Source: Methyloversatilis discipulorum
GTDB lineage: Bacteria > Pseudomonadota > Gammaproteobacteria > Burkholderiales > Rhodocyclaceae
DNA: 64,000 bases
Assembly: GCF_000385375.1 (NCBI RefSeq)
Contig: NZ_ARVV01000001.1
Coordinates: 1,240,001-1,304,000, forward strand
Direction: 5' to 3'
Part shown: positions 32,656 to 42,450 of the stretch, piece after piece
Numbering within the stretch: position 1 is the first letter of the stretch
Layout of the letters: every line of letters starts with the position of its first letter
Made by a program: the position numbers and the translations under genes
Notes under the pieces: generated by a model
Told to the model about the DNA's origin: nothing
The model's database searches: none
Seen by the model: only the letters and a program-made list of their open reading frames with translations

Positions 32656-33879
32656 ATGAAAAAGGAAACGGATTTCTTTCGGGCCGTGGGCCTGCTGGGT
32701 GCAGGTCTGCTGGCGCTTGCGCTGGCCGGCTGCGGTCAGGACAAGGGTGGCGAGCACGCCAATGGCGGCATGCCGCCGGCTGCGGTGAAGGTGCTCACCG
32801 TGACGCCGCAGGAAGTGCCGGTGCATTACGACTACGTCGGCCAGGTGGCCGGTTCGCGCGAGATCGAGGTGCGGGCGCGGGTGACCGGCATCGTCGAGAA
32901 GCGGCTGTACGAGGAAGGCCAGCGCATCAAGGAAGGGCAGGTGATGTTCCGGCTCGACGCCGCGCCATATCGTGCGCGCGTCGCTGCAGCAGATGCCCAG
33001 CTCGATCAGGCGAAGGCGCAGCTGGCGCAGGCCGAGCGCGAGTACGCGCGGGTGAAGCCGCTGGCGGATGCCGAGGCGGCCAGCCGCAAGGAAGCCGACG
33101 ACGCGCAATCGACGCGCGATCTGGCGCGTGCTGCGGTCAAGGCGGCCGAGGCGCAACTGCAGCAGGCGCAGATCGATCTGGGCTACACCGACGTGCGCGC
33201 GCCGCTGGGCGGCGTCGCCGGTCGCGCGCTGAAGGTCGAGGGCAGTCTCGCCGTGGCCGGGGGCGACAGCCTGCTGACCACGCTGGCGCAGACCGACCCT
33301 GCTTATGTGAACTTCGGCGTCGGCGAAGTGGAATACCTGCGCACCCGCGACGAAGTCGCGCGCGGCGCGCTGAAGCTCGATCCGCAAGGCTTCCTGGTCA
33401 AGCTCAAGGGCTCGGATGGCGCCGAATTCCCGCGTAGCGGCCGGCTCGGCTTCCAGGACTACAAGGCGGATACCAGCACCGGTGCCTTCGCGCTGCGTGC
33501 CACCTTCGAAAACAAGGACGGCAAGCTGTCGCCGGGCCAGTTCGTGCGCGTGCTGCTGTCCGGCGCCACCCGCCCGGACGCGATCGCGGTGCCACAGCGC
33601 GCCGTGCTCGACAGCCCGAACGGCAAGTTCGTGTACGTGATCGCCGAAGCCGACGGCAAGACGCTGGCGCAGCCGCGTCCGGTCAAGCTCGGCGAATGGG
33701 CGCAGCTCGGCGGCGAACTGGGCAATGCCTGGGTGATTCGCGAGGGCCTGAAGGCGGGCGAGCGCGTCATCGTCGATGGCATGGCGCGCATCTTCGTGCC
33801 TGGCTCGCCGGTGCGCATTGACGACGGCTCCGCGCCGGCACAGCCGCCGGCAGGTGCTGCGGCACCGGCCGCGCAGTAA
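32656..33879 (+). CDS. RND efflux periplasmic adaptor, AcrA/MexA-type (407 aa)
   Basis: A lipoprotein membrane-fusion protein that links an RND pump to an outer-membrane factor. The lipobox LALAGCG is at residues about 20-27. It is followed by the lipoyl/beta-barrel half (VGQVAGSREIEVRARVTGIVEKRLYEEGQ), an alpha-hairpin (AADAQLDQAKAQLAQAEREY), and the second lipoyl half with DLGYTDVRAPLGGVAGR. It opens a three-gene operon behind the TetR-type operator; the RND gene starts 9 bp after its stop. Confidence 0.95.
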   Translation: MKKETDFFRAVGLLGAGLLALALAGCGQDKGGEHANGGMPPAAVKVLTVTPQEVPVHYDYVGQVAGSREIEVRARVTGIVEKRLYEEGQRIKEGQVMFRLDAAPYRARVAAADAQLDQAKAQLAQAEREYARVKPLADAEAASRKEADDAQSTRDLARAAVKAAEAQLQQAQIDLGYTDVRAPLGGVAGRALKVEGSLAVAGGDSLLTTLAQTDPAYVNFGVGEVEYLRTRDEVARGALKLDPQGFLVKLKGSDGAEFPRSGRLGFQDYKADTSTGAFALRATFENKDGKLSPGQFVRVLLSGATRPDAIAVPQRAVLDSPNGKFVYVIAEADGKTLAQPRPVKLGEWAQLGGELGNAWVIREGLKAGERVIVDGMARIFVPGSPVRIDDGSAPAQPPAGAAAPAAQ

Positions 33880-33888
33880 GGAGCCGCC

Positions 33889-36800
33889 ATGTTTTCGCGC
33901 TTCTTCATAGACAGGCCGATCTTCGCCTTCGTCATTTCGATATTGCTGGTGCTGGCGGGTCTTGCCGCCATGCGCACGCTGCCGATCGCGCAGTACCCGG
34001 AAATCGCGCCGCCCGAAGTGATGGTGCGCGCGGTCTATCCGGGCGCTTCCGCCGAAACCATCGCGCAGACCGTGGCCGCACCGCTGGAAAGCGTCATCAC
34101 CGGCGTCGAAGGCATGATGTACATGCGCTCGACCTCGACCTCGAATGGCGTGGTCGAAATCTACGCCACCTTCGAAATCGGCACCGACCCCGACAAGGCG
34201 GCGGTGAACGTGAATAACCGGGTCAAGCAGGCCGACGCCCGTCTGCCCGAAGAGGTTCGCCGGCAGGGCGTGGTGGTCGAGAAGGGCTCGTCCGCCTTCC
34301 TGGCGGTGATGGCTTTCTACTCGCCGGATGGCACGCACGAACAGCTCTACACGTCGAACTACGTGACGCTGAACGTGCTGGACAACATCAAGAAGATTCC
34401 GGGCACGACCAACGTGCAGATCTTCGGTGCCAAGGACTACGCCATGCGCATCTGGGTACGCCCGGACCGCATGACGCAGCTCGGCGTCACCGTGCCCGAG
34501 ATCGCCGCTGCGCTGCGCGAGCAGAACGCGCAGTTCGCCGCCGGCAAGATCGGCCAGTCGCCGACCGGCGGCGACCAGGACATGGTCTACACCATCACCA
34601 CCAAGGGCCGGCTGTCCACGGTCGAGGAATTCGAGAACATCATCCTGCGCTCGAATGCCGATGGCACGAAGCTGCGCCTGCGCGACGTCGCGCGCGTCGA
34701 ACTGGGTTCCAAGGACAACGACTTCAACGGCACCTACAACGGCAAGCCGGCGGTGCTGATGGGCGTGTTCCTGCAGCCGGGCGCCAACGCGCTGGACGTG
34801 GCCAAGGAAGTGAAGGGTGCGGTGGCCGAGATGGCGACCCGCTTCCCGCCGGGCATGACCTATGCCATTCCGTACGACACCACGCGCTTCGTCGAGGTGT
34901 CGATCAAGGAAGTGGTGAAGACGCTGGGCGAGGCGATGATCCTGGTGTTCATCGTCGTGTTCGTGTTCCTGCAGAACATCCGCGCCACGCTGATCCCGGT
35001 GCTGGCGGTGCCGGTGTCGCTGCTCGGCACCTTCGCCGGCCTGCACGTGCTCGGCTACTCGATCAACACACTGACGCTGTTCGGCATGGTGCTGGCCATC
35101 GGCATCGTGGTCGATGACGCCATCGTGGTGCTGGAGAACGTCGAGCGCATCATGCACGAGCAGAGGCTGAGCGCTCGCGAGGCTGCGCTGAAGGCGATGC
35201 ACGAGGTGACCGGACCGGTCATCGCCATCGTGCTCGTGCTGACCGCGGTGTTCGTGCCGATCGCCTTCCTTGGCGGCCTGACCGGCGAGCTGTATCGCCA
35301 GTTCGCGGTGACGATCTCGATCGCCGTCGTGCTGTCCGGCCTGGTCGCGCTGACGATGACGCCGGCGCTGTGCGTGGCGCTGCTGAAGAACGAGCACAAG
35401 AGCACGGCGCGCATCTTCGTCTGGTTCAACGACTGGTTCGCCCGCGTCACCCACCGCTACACCGGTGCCGTGACCTGGATGATCCGTCGCTCGGCGGTCG
35501 GCGTCGTGCTGTTCATCGGCATGGTGGTGATCACCGCCGGTCTGTGGAGCAAGACACCGGGTTCGCTGGTGCCGGACGAGGACCAGGGCTATTACATCGC
35601 CGCCATCTTCCTGCCGGACGGCGCCACGCTGGAGCGCACCGACAAGGTGGTGGACGAGGTGATGAAGGCGATCCAGTCCAACCCGGCCAACGAGCACGTG
35701 ATGGCCTTCGCCGGCATGGACTTCATCGGCGGTGGCTTCAAGAACAGCGCGGCCACCATCTTCGTCAGCCAGAAGCACTGGGACGAGCGGACGATGAGCA
35801 CGCAGCAGCTGGTGGGCGAACTGTTCGGCAAGACCGCGGGCATCAAGGAGGCGCTGGTGCTGGCCTTCAACCCGCCGGCCATCTTCGGTCTGGGCAACAC
35901 CGGCGGCTTCGAGTTCTATCTGCAGAACCGCGGCGACGGCGGCACCAAGCGCCTGGTCGAGAACATGGGCGCGCTGGTTGGCGCCTCGCACCAGAGCACG
36001 GTGCTGGCCGGCGGCCTGCAGACCCTGTGGCGGCCGAACGCACCGCAGCTCTATGTCGACGTCGACCGCGAACGCGCGAAGTCGCTGGGCATTCCGCTCG
36101 ACGACGCGTTCACCACGCTGGCCGGCACGCTGGGTACCTTCTACGTGAACGACTTCAACAAGTTCGGTCGCGTCTGGCAGGTGCTGATGTCGGCCGAGAG
36201 TCAGTACCGCCGCACGCCGGAGGACATTGGCCGCCTGTACGTGAAGAACACGGCCGGCGACATGGTGCCGGTGTCGGCCTTCGCCAAGGTCGAGTACAGC
36301 TCGGGCCCGGACACGGTGGACCGCTACAACAACCTGCCGGCGGTGAAGCTGATGGGCCAGGCCGCACCGGGCTATTCGTCCGGCCAGGCCATCGCCGAGG
36401 TCGAGCGGCTGGTGAAGGATCTGCCGGGCGACATGAGCTACGAATGGACCGGCGCCGCCTTCCAGGAAAAGCGCGTGTCGAGTGCGGCCGCGCTGGCGCT
36501 GATCATGGCGGCGGTGATGGTGTTCCTGATTCTCGCCGCCCAGTACGAGAAGTGGTCGCTGCCGTTCTCGGTGCTGCTGGCCATGCCCTTCGGCATCTTC
36601 GGTGCGCTGGCGGCGGTGTGGCTGCGCGGCATGACCAATGACGTGTATTTCCAGATCGGTCTGGTGACGCTGCTCGGCCTGTCGGCCAAGAACGCCATCC
36701 TGATCGTCGAGTACGCGGTGCTGAAGCATCACGAAGGCTATCCGGTCGCCGCCGCGGCGATCGAGGCGGCGCGCCTGCGCCTGCGCCCCATCGTGATGAC

Positions 36801-37035
36801 CTCGCTCGCCTTCATCCTCGGCGTGCTGCCGCTGGCCATCTCGACCGGCGCCGGCGCCGGCGCGCGGGTGTCGGTGGGTACCGGCGTCATCGGCGGCATG
36901 CTGGCCGCGACCTTCCTTGCCATCTTTTTCGTGCCGCTCTTCTACAAGCTCATCGTCGATCGCCGCCTGGCGACGCCGGAAGAAGAGCTGAAGGTGCACA
37001 AGCCGGAGACGCCCCATGTCCACGCACATCATTGA
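33889..37035 (+). CDS. RND efflux inner-membrane transporter, HAE1 (AcrB/MexB-type, 1048 aa)
   Basis: A proton-driven multidrug pump. It has 12 helices in two halves (ISILLVLAGLAAMRTLPIAQYPEIAPPEV is helix 1 and the start of the porter domain). The helix-4 Asp pair for proton relay is in GIVVDDAIVVLENVER and the helix-10 Lys is in LLGLSAKNAILIVEYA. Length equals the family norm. The 20-bp overlap with the downstream OMF gene suggests coupled translation. Confidence 0.96.
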   Translation: MFSRFFIDRPIFAFVISILLVLAGLAAMRTLPIAQYPEIAPPEVMVRAVYPGASAETIAQTVAAPLESVITGVEGMMYMRSTSTSNGVVEIYATFEIGTDPDKAAVNVNNRVKQADARLPEEVRRQGVVVEKGSSAFLAVMAFYSPDGTHEQLYTSNYVTLNVLDNIKKIPGTTNVQIFGAKDYAMRIWVRPDRMTQLGVTVPEIAAALREQNAQFAAGKIGQSPTGGDQDMVYTITTKGRLSTVEEFENIILRSNADGTKLRLRDVARVELGSKDNDFNGTYNGKPAVLMGVFLQPGANALDVAKEVKGAVAEMATRFPPGMTYAIPYDTTRFVEVSIKEVVKTLGEAMILVFIVVFVFLQNIRATLIPVLAVPVSLLGTFAGLHVLGYSINTLTLFGMVLAIGIVVDDAIVVLENVERIMHEQRLSAREAALKAMHEVTGPVIAIVLVLTAVFVPIAFLGGLTGELYRQFAVTISIAVVLSGLVALTMTPALCVALLKNEHKSTARIFVWFNDWFARVTHRYTGAVTWMIRRSAVGVVLFIGMVVITAGLWSKTPGSLVPDEDQGYYIAAIFLPDGATLERTDKVVDEVMKAIQSNPANEHVMAFAGMDFIGGGFKNSAATIFVSQKHWDERTMSTQQLVGELFGKTAGIKEALVLAFNPPAIFGLGNTGGFEFYLQNRGDGGTKRLVENMGALVGASHQSTVLAGGLQTLWRPNAPQLYVDVDRERAKSLGIPLDDAFTTLAGTLGTFYVNDFNKFGRVWQVLMSAESQYRRTPEDIGRLYVKNTAGDMVPVSAFAKVEYSSGPDTVDRYNNLPAVKLMGQAAPGYSSGQAIAEVERLVKDLPGDMSYEWTGAAFQEKRVSSAAALALIMAAVMVFLILAAQYEKWSLPFSVLLAMPFGIFGALAAVWLRGMTNDVYFQIGLVTLLGLSAKNAILIVEYAVLKHHEGYPVAAAAIEAARLRLRPIVMTSLAFILGVLPLAISTGAGAGARVSVGTGVIGGMLAATFLAIFFVPLFYKLIVDRRLATPEEELKVHKPETPHVHAHH

Positions 37036-38479
37036 TCCGGCGCGCCGCACGCTGCTGTCGGCCGCCGTGGCCGCGGCCCTGCTGTCGGCCTGCGCACTGA
37101 ACCCGAAGCCGACGCCGGAACTCGACCTGCCGGCGGTGACCGCGACCACGCCGGTCGAGATCGACCGCTGGTGGGAAAGCTTCCGCGACCCGGTGCTGGA
37201 CGGCCTGATCGCCGAGGCGCTCGAACGCAACGACGATGTCGTGATCGCGGTGCAGCGCGTGCAGTCGTCGCGCGCCGCGCTCGACCTGGTGCGCATCAAC
37301 CGCCTGCCGGACGCCAGCCTGTCGCTGTCGGGCTCGCGTCAGCAGTACAGCAACGAGCGGCCGATCCCGGGCCGCTCGCGCCAGTACAACACGGTGATCG
37401 GCGGCATTTCGGCGTCCTACGAGCTGGATCTGTTCGGTCGCCTGTCCGGTCAGCGCGACGTCGCGCGCCAGCAGCTCGCGGCCAGCCGCTACGCGCTCGA
37501 AGGCCTGCGCGCGTCGGTCACCGCTCAGGTGGCGCGCGCCTATTTCAGCCTGCGTGCGCTCGACGCCGACGAGGCGCTGCTGTCGCAGACGCTGGCCACG
37601 CGCGACGCCGCACTGGCGCTGCGCGAAAAGCAGTTTGCCGGCGGCACCATCGGCCGCTACGACCTGGAAATTTCGCGCTCGGAACGCGCCAGCGTGGCGG
37701 CAGCACTCGCCACCACGCGCAGCGGTCGCGAACAGGCGGAAACCGCACTGGCCGTGCTGCTCGGCCGCTCGCCGCGCGAGCTGGTCGAGCGCATTCCGGA
37801 CCGCGGTCTGGCGCTGTCGACGCTGGCAGTGCAGCCGGAAATCCCGGCCGGTCTCAGTTCCGACCTGCTGGCGCGACGCGCCGACGTGCGCGCGGCAGAG
37901 GCCAATCTGGCCGCGGCCAGTCTGAGCGTCGAAGTGGCGCGCACGCAGTGGTTCCCGACCATATCGCTGACTGCCGGCCTGGGCGGCGAAAGTGCGGCAC
38001 TGGGCAGCCTGCTGTCGTCGTCGGCCCGCACCTGGAACATCGGTGCGGCGATCGCGCAGCCGCTGGTCGGCCTGCTCAGCACGCGCGCCATCGTCGCGCA
38101 GTCGGAAGCCGAACGTGCGCAGATCGCACAGACCTACCAGCAGGCCGCCCGCCAGGCCTACGCCGACGCGCTGAGCGCACTGTCCGCCGCCCGCGGTGCG
38201 CGCGAGGCGATGGAAGAAACCGCCACGCTGTTCGACGCCACCTCGAAGGCGCGCGATCTTGCCGAGAAGAGCTACGAAGCCGGGCGTGCCAGCCGCATCG
38301 TGCTGCTCGACGCCGAACGCGAAAAGCTGTCAGCCGAACGCCAGCTCATTTCCACCCGCCTCGATCGCGTGACCGCACTGGTGAACACCTACCAGGCGCT
38401 GGGCGGCGGCTGGTCGGGTCGCATCGAGACCGGTGGCGACGACGAAAAGCTGGAGAACGCGCCGACCGCGTCACGCTGA
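37016..38479 (+). CDS. Outer-membrane factor lipoprotein, OprM/NodT-type (487 aa)
   Basis: This is the exit duct for the upstream AcrAB-type pump. The signal and lipobox (LLSACALNP) are at residues about 18-26. Two internally repeated helical parts each contain the TolC-type barrel signature (LDLVRINRLPDASLSLSG and VEVARTQWFPTISLTAGLG). ADVRAAEANLAAASL is the typical second-repeat helix. The start at 37016 lies inside the RND gene. A strong terminator follows the stop. Confidence 0.94.
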   Translation: MSTHIIDPARRTLLSAAVAAALLSACALNPKPTPELDLPAVTATTPVEIDRWWESFRDPVLDGLIAEALERNDDVVIAVQRVQSSRAALDLVRINRLPDASLSLSGSRQQYSNERPIPGRSRQYNTVIGGISASYELDLFGRLSGQRDVARQQLAASRYALEGLRASVTAQVARAYFSLRALDADEALLSQTLATRDAALALREKQFAGGTIGRYDLEISRSERASVAAALATTRSGREQAETALAVLLGRSPRELVERIPDRGLALSTLAVQPEIPAGLSSDLLARRADVRAAEANLAAASLSVEVARTQWFPTISLTAGLGGESAALGSLLSSSARTWNIGAAIAQPLVGLLSTRAIVAQSEAERAQIAQTYQQAARQAYADALSALSAARGAREAMEETATLFDATSKARDLAEKSYEAGRASRIVLLDAEREKLSAERQLISTRLDRVTALVNTYQALGGGWSGRIETGGDDEKLENAPTASR

Positions 38480-38508
38480 AGATTTCCTTTCCTCCTCCAA
38501 GGAACTTG

Positions 38509-38537
38509 AGCGCGGGCTTGTCCCGCGCTTTTTTTTT
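38509..38537 (+). terminator. Rho-independent terminator of the AcrAB/OprM-type operon
   Basis: AGCGCGGG at 38509-38516 pairs with CCCGCGCT at 38522-38529 around a 5-nt loop, followed by a long T-run to 38537. It ends the plus-strand efflux operon and also separates it from the convergent ggpPS gene. Confidence 0.9.
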
Positions 38538-38559
38538 CGCCGCTCAGGTTGAGAGCGTT

Positions 38560-40824
38560 TCAGGCTGCCATCACCGTCTGCACCGGTGGTTCGCTGACCG
38601 ATTCCACCGCCGCCAGAAATTCCGCACCCCAGCGCACGATGTCGTTGTGCTGGACGATGGCGAACAGTTCGCGCAATCGTGACTCGGCTTCGGCGCGGTG
38701 GATGTTCAGCGCGTACAGGCATTTGTCGCGCAGGTCGTTGCGGTCGTGCGGGTTGGTCAGCACCGCGCCGTGCAGCTCGGCCGCCGCGCCAGCGAACTCC
38801 GACAGCACCAGCACGCCACCGCCCTGCATCAGCCCCTGGGTGGCGACATACTCCTTGGACACGAGATTGAGCCCGTCGCGCAGCGGCGTGATCCACATGA
38901 CGTCGGCGATGGCGTAGTAGGCCACCAGTTCGGCGAACGGGATGGGGCGGAAGAAGAACTGCACCGGCGTCCAGCCGACGCGCGAGAAGCGGCCGTTGAT
39001 GCGGCCGACCGCCTGTTCGATCTGCGTCTGCAGCGTGTCGTAGATGGTCATTTCGCTCGCTGCGGGCACGCATACGGCGATCAGCGTCACTTTCTGCCGC
39101 AGCTCCTCGTTCTGTTCGAGCAGCTGTTCGAAGGCGAGCAGCTTTTCCAGCGTGCCCTTGGTGTAGTCCAGCCGCTCGACCGACAGGATGACGCGTTGCC
39201 CCGTCATTTCGCGTCGTAGCCGGTCCATCAGACGGGCGCTCTGCGTGTCGGCGAGAATGCGGCCGATGCGGCCGACATCGAGCCCGACCGGGTGAGCGCC
39301 GATGCCGATGCGCCGGCCATGCACCTCGATCCCCGTCGTCATCTCGTCCAGCCCGACCGCGCAGCCGTAGGTGAGGAAGCGTGGTGCGCAGTTCCTCGTT
39401 TCGAGCACGCGCAGCGGCGCCACGCCGCGCGCGACGTCGACGAAGTTCTCGGCCTGGCGCGGAATGTGGAAACCGATGTAGTCGCACTGCAGCAGGCTGC
39501 CGACGATGTCGCGCCGCCACGGCATCACGTTGAACACGTCGGCCGACGGGAAATAGGTGTGGTGGAAGAAGGCGATCTTCAGATCGGGTCGCAGCTCGCG
39601 CAGCGCTGCCGGCACCATCCACAGGTTGTAGTCGTGCAGCCATACCGTGGCGCCGTGCGCCGCCTCGGCGGCGGTGCGTTCGGCGAACAGCCGGTTCACC
39701 TTCAGGAACACCTGCCAGTCGTCCTCGCGGAACTGCGCGCGCTCCCAGAAAGTGTGCAAGGTCGGCCAGAACGCCTCCTTCGAGAAGCGCTTGTAGAAGA
39801 TGTCCACGTCCTGCGTCGTCAGCTCGACGCGGGCACAGCGCAGGCCGGGGTACTGCTCGCGGTCGACCGTGGTGTGCGTTTCGAAGCGGGCGTCGCCGGC
39901 GTGCGCGCTCGACCAGGCGATCCACGAACCTTTGCGCCCATCGGCGAAGAAGCTCAGCAGGGTCGGGATGATGCCGTTCGGCGAGCGGTGCGGCCGGCGC
40001 AGGATGGTGCCGTCGTCGTCGATCGCTTCCTCGTAGGGCAGGCGGTGATAGACGATGACCAGTTCCGACTTGCCGCAGGGCGCCATGGTTTCGCTGCCGG
40101 GCGGCAGCAGCAGCGTGCGGTCGATGAAGCGGAAGAAGTCGAGTGCTTCGAGGATGCCGGCACAGCCGACGCGGCGCGAATGCAGCACGCGCGTGCGGTC
40201 GGCGGTGGCGGCCAGCAACGCTGCTTCCGATTCGCCGACGCAGACGCCGCGGAAGCCCTGCTCGAACATCGACAGGTCGTTCAGCGTATCGCCCGCCACC
40301 AGTACGTGGTTCATGTCGATACCGAGGTCATGCACCAGCCGGCGCAGCGTGCTGCCCTTGTTCACGCCGCGCGGCAGGAAATCGAGATAGCGGTCGGCCG
40401 AGTACAGCAGGTCGCAGTTCTGTTCGTTGGCGATGCGGTATAGCTCGTCGGTCACCGCGTCGCTGTCGCAGAAATAGGAGCAGCGTCGCTGTTGCGGCAC
40501 CTCCTGTCGCTGCAGGCCGGGAATGCCCTGCAGCGCCTCGCTCACTGCGCGCTCGCCCGGCCACAGCGCATCGATGTCGGCCTGCAGCGGCTGCACAGCC
40601 TGTCGGGTGCGTCCATCGACCACGGTGGCACCGACGTCGGCGATGACGTAGTGCGGCACCGGGATGGCTGCATCGGACAGGATGGGCAGCACGGCTTCGA
40701 GGCCGCGGCCGGTCACGAACACCAGCGTGATGTCCGGATCGTTGCTGATCAGTTGATAGAGCTGCTGGCGTGCGTCGGTGTCGCCGGCGAGAAAGGTGCC
40801 GTCCAGATCGGGGGCGATGAGCAT
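38560..40824 (-). CDS. ggpPS: Bifunctional glucosylglycerol-3-phosphate phosphatase/synthase GgpPS (754 aa)
   Basis: It makes the osmoprotectant glucosylglycerol from ADP-glucose and glycerol-3-phosphate and removes the phosphate. The first 260 residues are a HAD phosphatase (APDLDGTFL with nucleophile D6 and acid/base D8, VAGDTLNDLSMF). The remainder is a GT20 synthase like trehalose-phosphate synthase (VWLHDYNLWMVP, FFHHTYFPSADVF, VERLDYTKGTLEKL, and TPLRDGLNLVSKEYVA). The phosphatase-first fusion is the GgpPS form known from Stenotrophomonas, Pseudomonas and Azotobacter; a trehalose enzyme is the less likely alternative. ATG 40824 begins the HAD motif. The MFS gene lies 40 bp upstream in the same direction. 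Confidence 0.85.
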   Translation of the reverse strand: MLIAPDLDGTFLAGDTDARQQLYQLISNDPDITLVFVTGRGLEAVLPILSDAAIPVPHYVIADVGATVVDGRTRQAVQPLQADIDALWPGERAVSEALQGIPGLQRQEVPQQRRCSYFCDSDAVTDELYRIANEQNCDLLYSADRYLDFLPRGVNKGSTLRRLVHDLGIDMNHVLVAGDTLNDLSMFEQGFRGVCVGESEAALLAATADRTRVLHSRRVGCAGILEALDFFRFIDRTLLLPPGSETMAPCGKSELVIVYHRLPYEEAIDDDGTILRRPHRSPNGIIPTLLSFFADGRKGSWIAWSSAHAGDARFETHTTVDREQYPGLRCARVELTTQDVDIFYKRFSKEAFWPTLHTFWERAQFREDDWQVFLKVNRLFAERTAAEAAHGATVWLHDYNLWMVPAALRELRPDLKIAFFHHTYFPSADVFNVMPWRRDIVGSLLQCDYIGFHIPRQAENFVDVARGVAPLRVLETRNCAPRFLTYGCAVGLDEMTTGIEVHGRRIGIGAHPVGLDVGRIGRILADTQSARLMDRLRREMTGQRVILSVERLDYTKGTLEKLLAFEQLLEQNEELRQKVTLIAVCVPAASEMTIYDTLQTQIEQAVGRINGRFSRVGWTPVQFFFRPIPFAELVAYYAIADVMWITPLRDGLNLVSKEYVATQGLMQGGGVLVLSEFAGAAAELHGAVLTNPHDRNDLRDKCLYALNIHRAEAESRLRELFAIVQHNDIVRWGAEFLAAVESVSEPPVQTVMAA

Positions 40825-40864
40825 GTCGTACTCCCTGTGGAAAGGTTGGCGGTCGGGGTGAAGG

Positions 40865-42118
40865 TCAGCGGGTCTCCGTGGTGGATGTGTCGGGATCGGG
40901 GCGGGCGGTGCCAGCCAGTTCGAAGGCGGTCGAGGTGGTGCGCACCATGGGCAGGAAGCGCGTCTGCAGCGCGACCTGCGCCGGCATGCGGCGCAGCAGC
41001 GAGGAGGCAAGCAGCGCCAGCACGCCCTGGGTCAGCGCGAACCACATTGGCAGCGCGTCGGGCCCCAGCGCGGCCATCGCGAGGCCGGCGGCCAGCGGGC
41101 CGAGTGCGGCGCCTATGCCGTGCACCAGCAGCAGTCCGCTGCTGCCGGCCAGCACTTCGTGCGGGTCGAGCCGGTCTATCAGGCGCGCCATCGCCATCGG
41201 GTAGAGCGCGAACGCGAAGCCGCCGTAGAGCAGCCCGGCGGTCGCCGTCGCGTCGGCGCCGAAGGGCAGCGCGAACATCGGCAGCAGCGCCAGCAGCGCG
41301 GCGGCAAAAGCCACCAGCGTGATGACGCGGCCGCGGTCGTGACGGTCGGACAGCATGCCCAGCGGCCACTGGAACAGCGCGCCGCCGACGATGGTTGCGC
41401 TCATGAATGCGGCCACGCCCGAGCTGCCCAGTCCGCTGCGGTCGGCCCACACCGCGCCCAGACCCCAGAAGGCGCCCATCGCGAGGCCGGAGGCGAAGGC
41501 CGCATCGAAGGCGATCGGTGCCTTTCGGTACAGGCTGCGCAGCGCCGGTGCCGCGGCATTGTCGATCTGCGGCTGGCTCAGTCGCGTCGCCGCCACCGGC
41601 ATCACCGCTGCGCACACCAGCAGCGCGGCCAGCACGAACAGCGTGTGCGTGCCGGCGTCGCCGACCTGCAGCAGCTGCTGGGCCAGCGCCAGTGCGCCGA
41701 GATTCACGCCCATATAGGTCGCGAACACGCGGGCCCGTTGCGCCGGCGCGGCCTGGCTGTTGAGCCAGCTTTCGACGATGGCGTACAGCCCGACCATCGC
41801 GATGCCGGTGATCAGGCGCACCGGCGCCCACACCCAGGGCGACACCCACATTTCGTGCAGCAGCACGCTGCAGGCCACGGCCGAGGTGAAGAAGGCGAAC
41901 GCGCGCACGTGGCCGACGCGGCGGATCAGCGTCGGCGCGACCCGGGTGCCGATCAGGAAGCCGGCGAAGAACAGCGAGCCGAGCAGACCCATGAAAGGGC
42001 TGCCATATCCTTCGATGCCGCCGCGCACGGCGAGCAGCGTGGTGAGCAGGCCGCTGCCGAGCAGCAGCAGGGCGACGCCGCCGAGCAGGGCGGCGAGCGG
42101 TGCAAGATGGACGAACAA
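40865..42118 (-). CDS. MFS transporter (417 aa)
   Basis: Twelve predicted membrane helices in two halves, with the MFS loop 2-3 motif degenerate (GFLIGTRVAPTLIRRVGHVRAFAFF) and the second-half equivalent ALFQWPLGMLSDRHDRGRVI readable. It fits the UMF/YcaD-like branch. The TTG at 42118 is chosen because GGAG lies eight bases upstream; no ATG fits. It is upstream of ggpPS in the same operon, so uptake or efflux of glucosylglycerol, glycerol or a related solute is a reasonable but unproven guess. Confidence 0.8.
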   Translation of the reverse strand: MFVHLAPLAALLGGVALLLLGSGLLTTLLAVRGGIEGYGSPFMGLLGSLFFAGFLIGTRVAPTLIRRVGHVRAFAFFTSAVACSVLLHEMWVSPWVWAPVRLITGIAMVGLYAIVESWLNSQAAPAQRARVFATYMGVNLGALALAQQLLQVGDAGTHTLFVLAALLVCAAVMPVAATRLSQPQIDNAAAPALRSLYRKAPIAFDAAFASGLAMGAFWGLGAVWADRSGLGSSGVAAFMSATIVGGALFQWPLGMLSDRHDRGRVITLVAFAAALLALLPMFALPFGADATATAGLLYGGFAFALYPMAMARLIDRLDPHEVLAGSSGLLLVHGIGAALGPLAAGLAMAALGPDALPMWFALTQGVLALLASSLLRRMPAQVALQTRFLPMVRTTSTAFELAGTARPDPDTSTTETR

Positions 42119-42450
42119 GGCTTCGACTCCGCTTGATTGGAGGGGAAGCGACCGGACGCTGGGTGATGCGGGGCGACGGGCGTGAGGCCCGCCTGTCACG
42201 AAAGGCCGCGCTGAAGAAGTACTGGCACTGGCTGCTTGGGAGCCCACGAGGATAGCCGCGGGGCGATCGCAGGTCTGTAGGAACTCGCCGACCCGTCGCA
42301 CGCTCCACTGACCCGCAGTCGCAGCTTTGCCGTCGCCGTTTACACTGCATTCACCTGCCGGCGGCTCAGGCAGCGTTTCGATTAACAGGCACCCACAATA
42401 ATGATCGGGTCTCGACCGTCGGTCGCACCCAACAACGCCCTTCCATCCAG
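42119..42450. other. Divergent promoter region of the MFS-ggpPS and MdtABC-type operons
   Basis: This 332-bp gap holds the start regions of two divergent operons. No gene is seen. No strong sigma-70 pair or dyad was found by eye, apart from short A/T-rich patches near 42388-42402. Confidence 0.45.

Noticed and set aside
32533..37299. A 1588-residue open frame antisense to the efflux genes
   Set aside because: It is His/Arg/Gln-rich and antisense to three clear efflux genes, as expected from high GC and absence of stop codons. Similar shadows lie at 43526-45295 and 47917-50169.
40749..42350. Minus-strand open frame of 533 residues over the MFS gene
   Set aside because: It is a frame-shifted shadow of the MFS coding sequence, with Arg/Ala-rich composition and no membrane helices.
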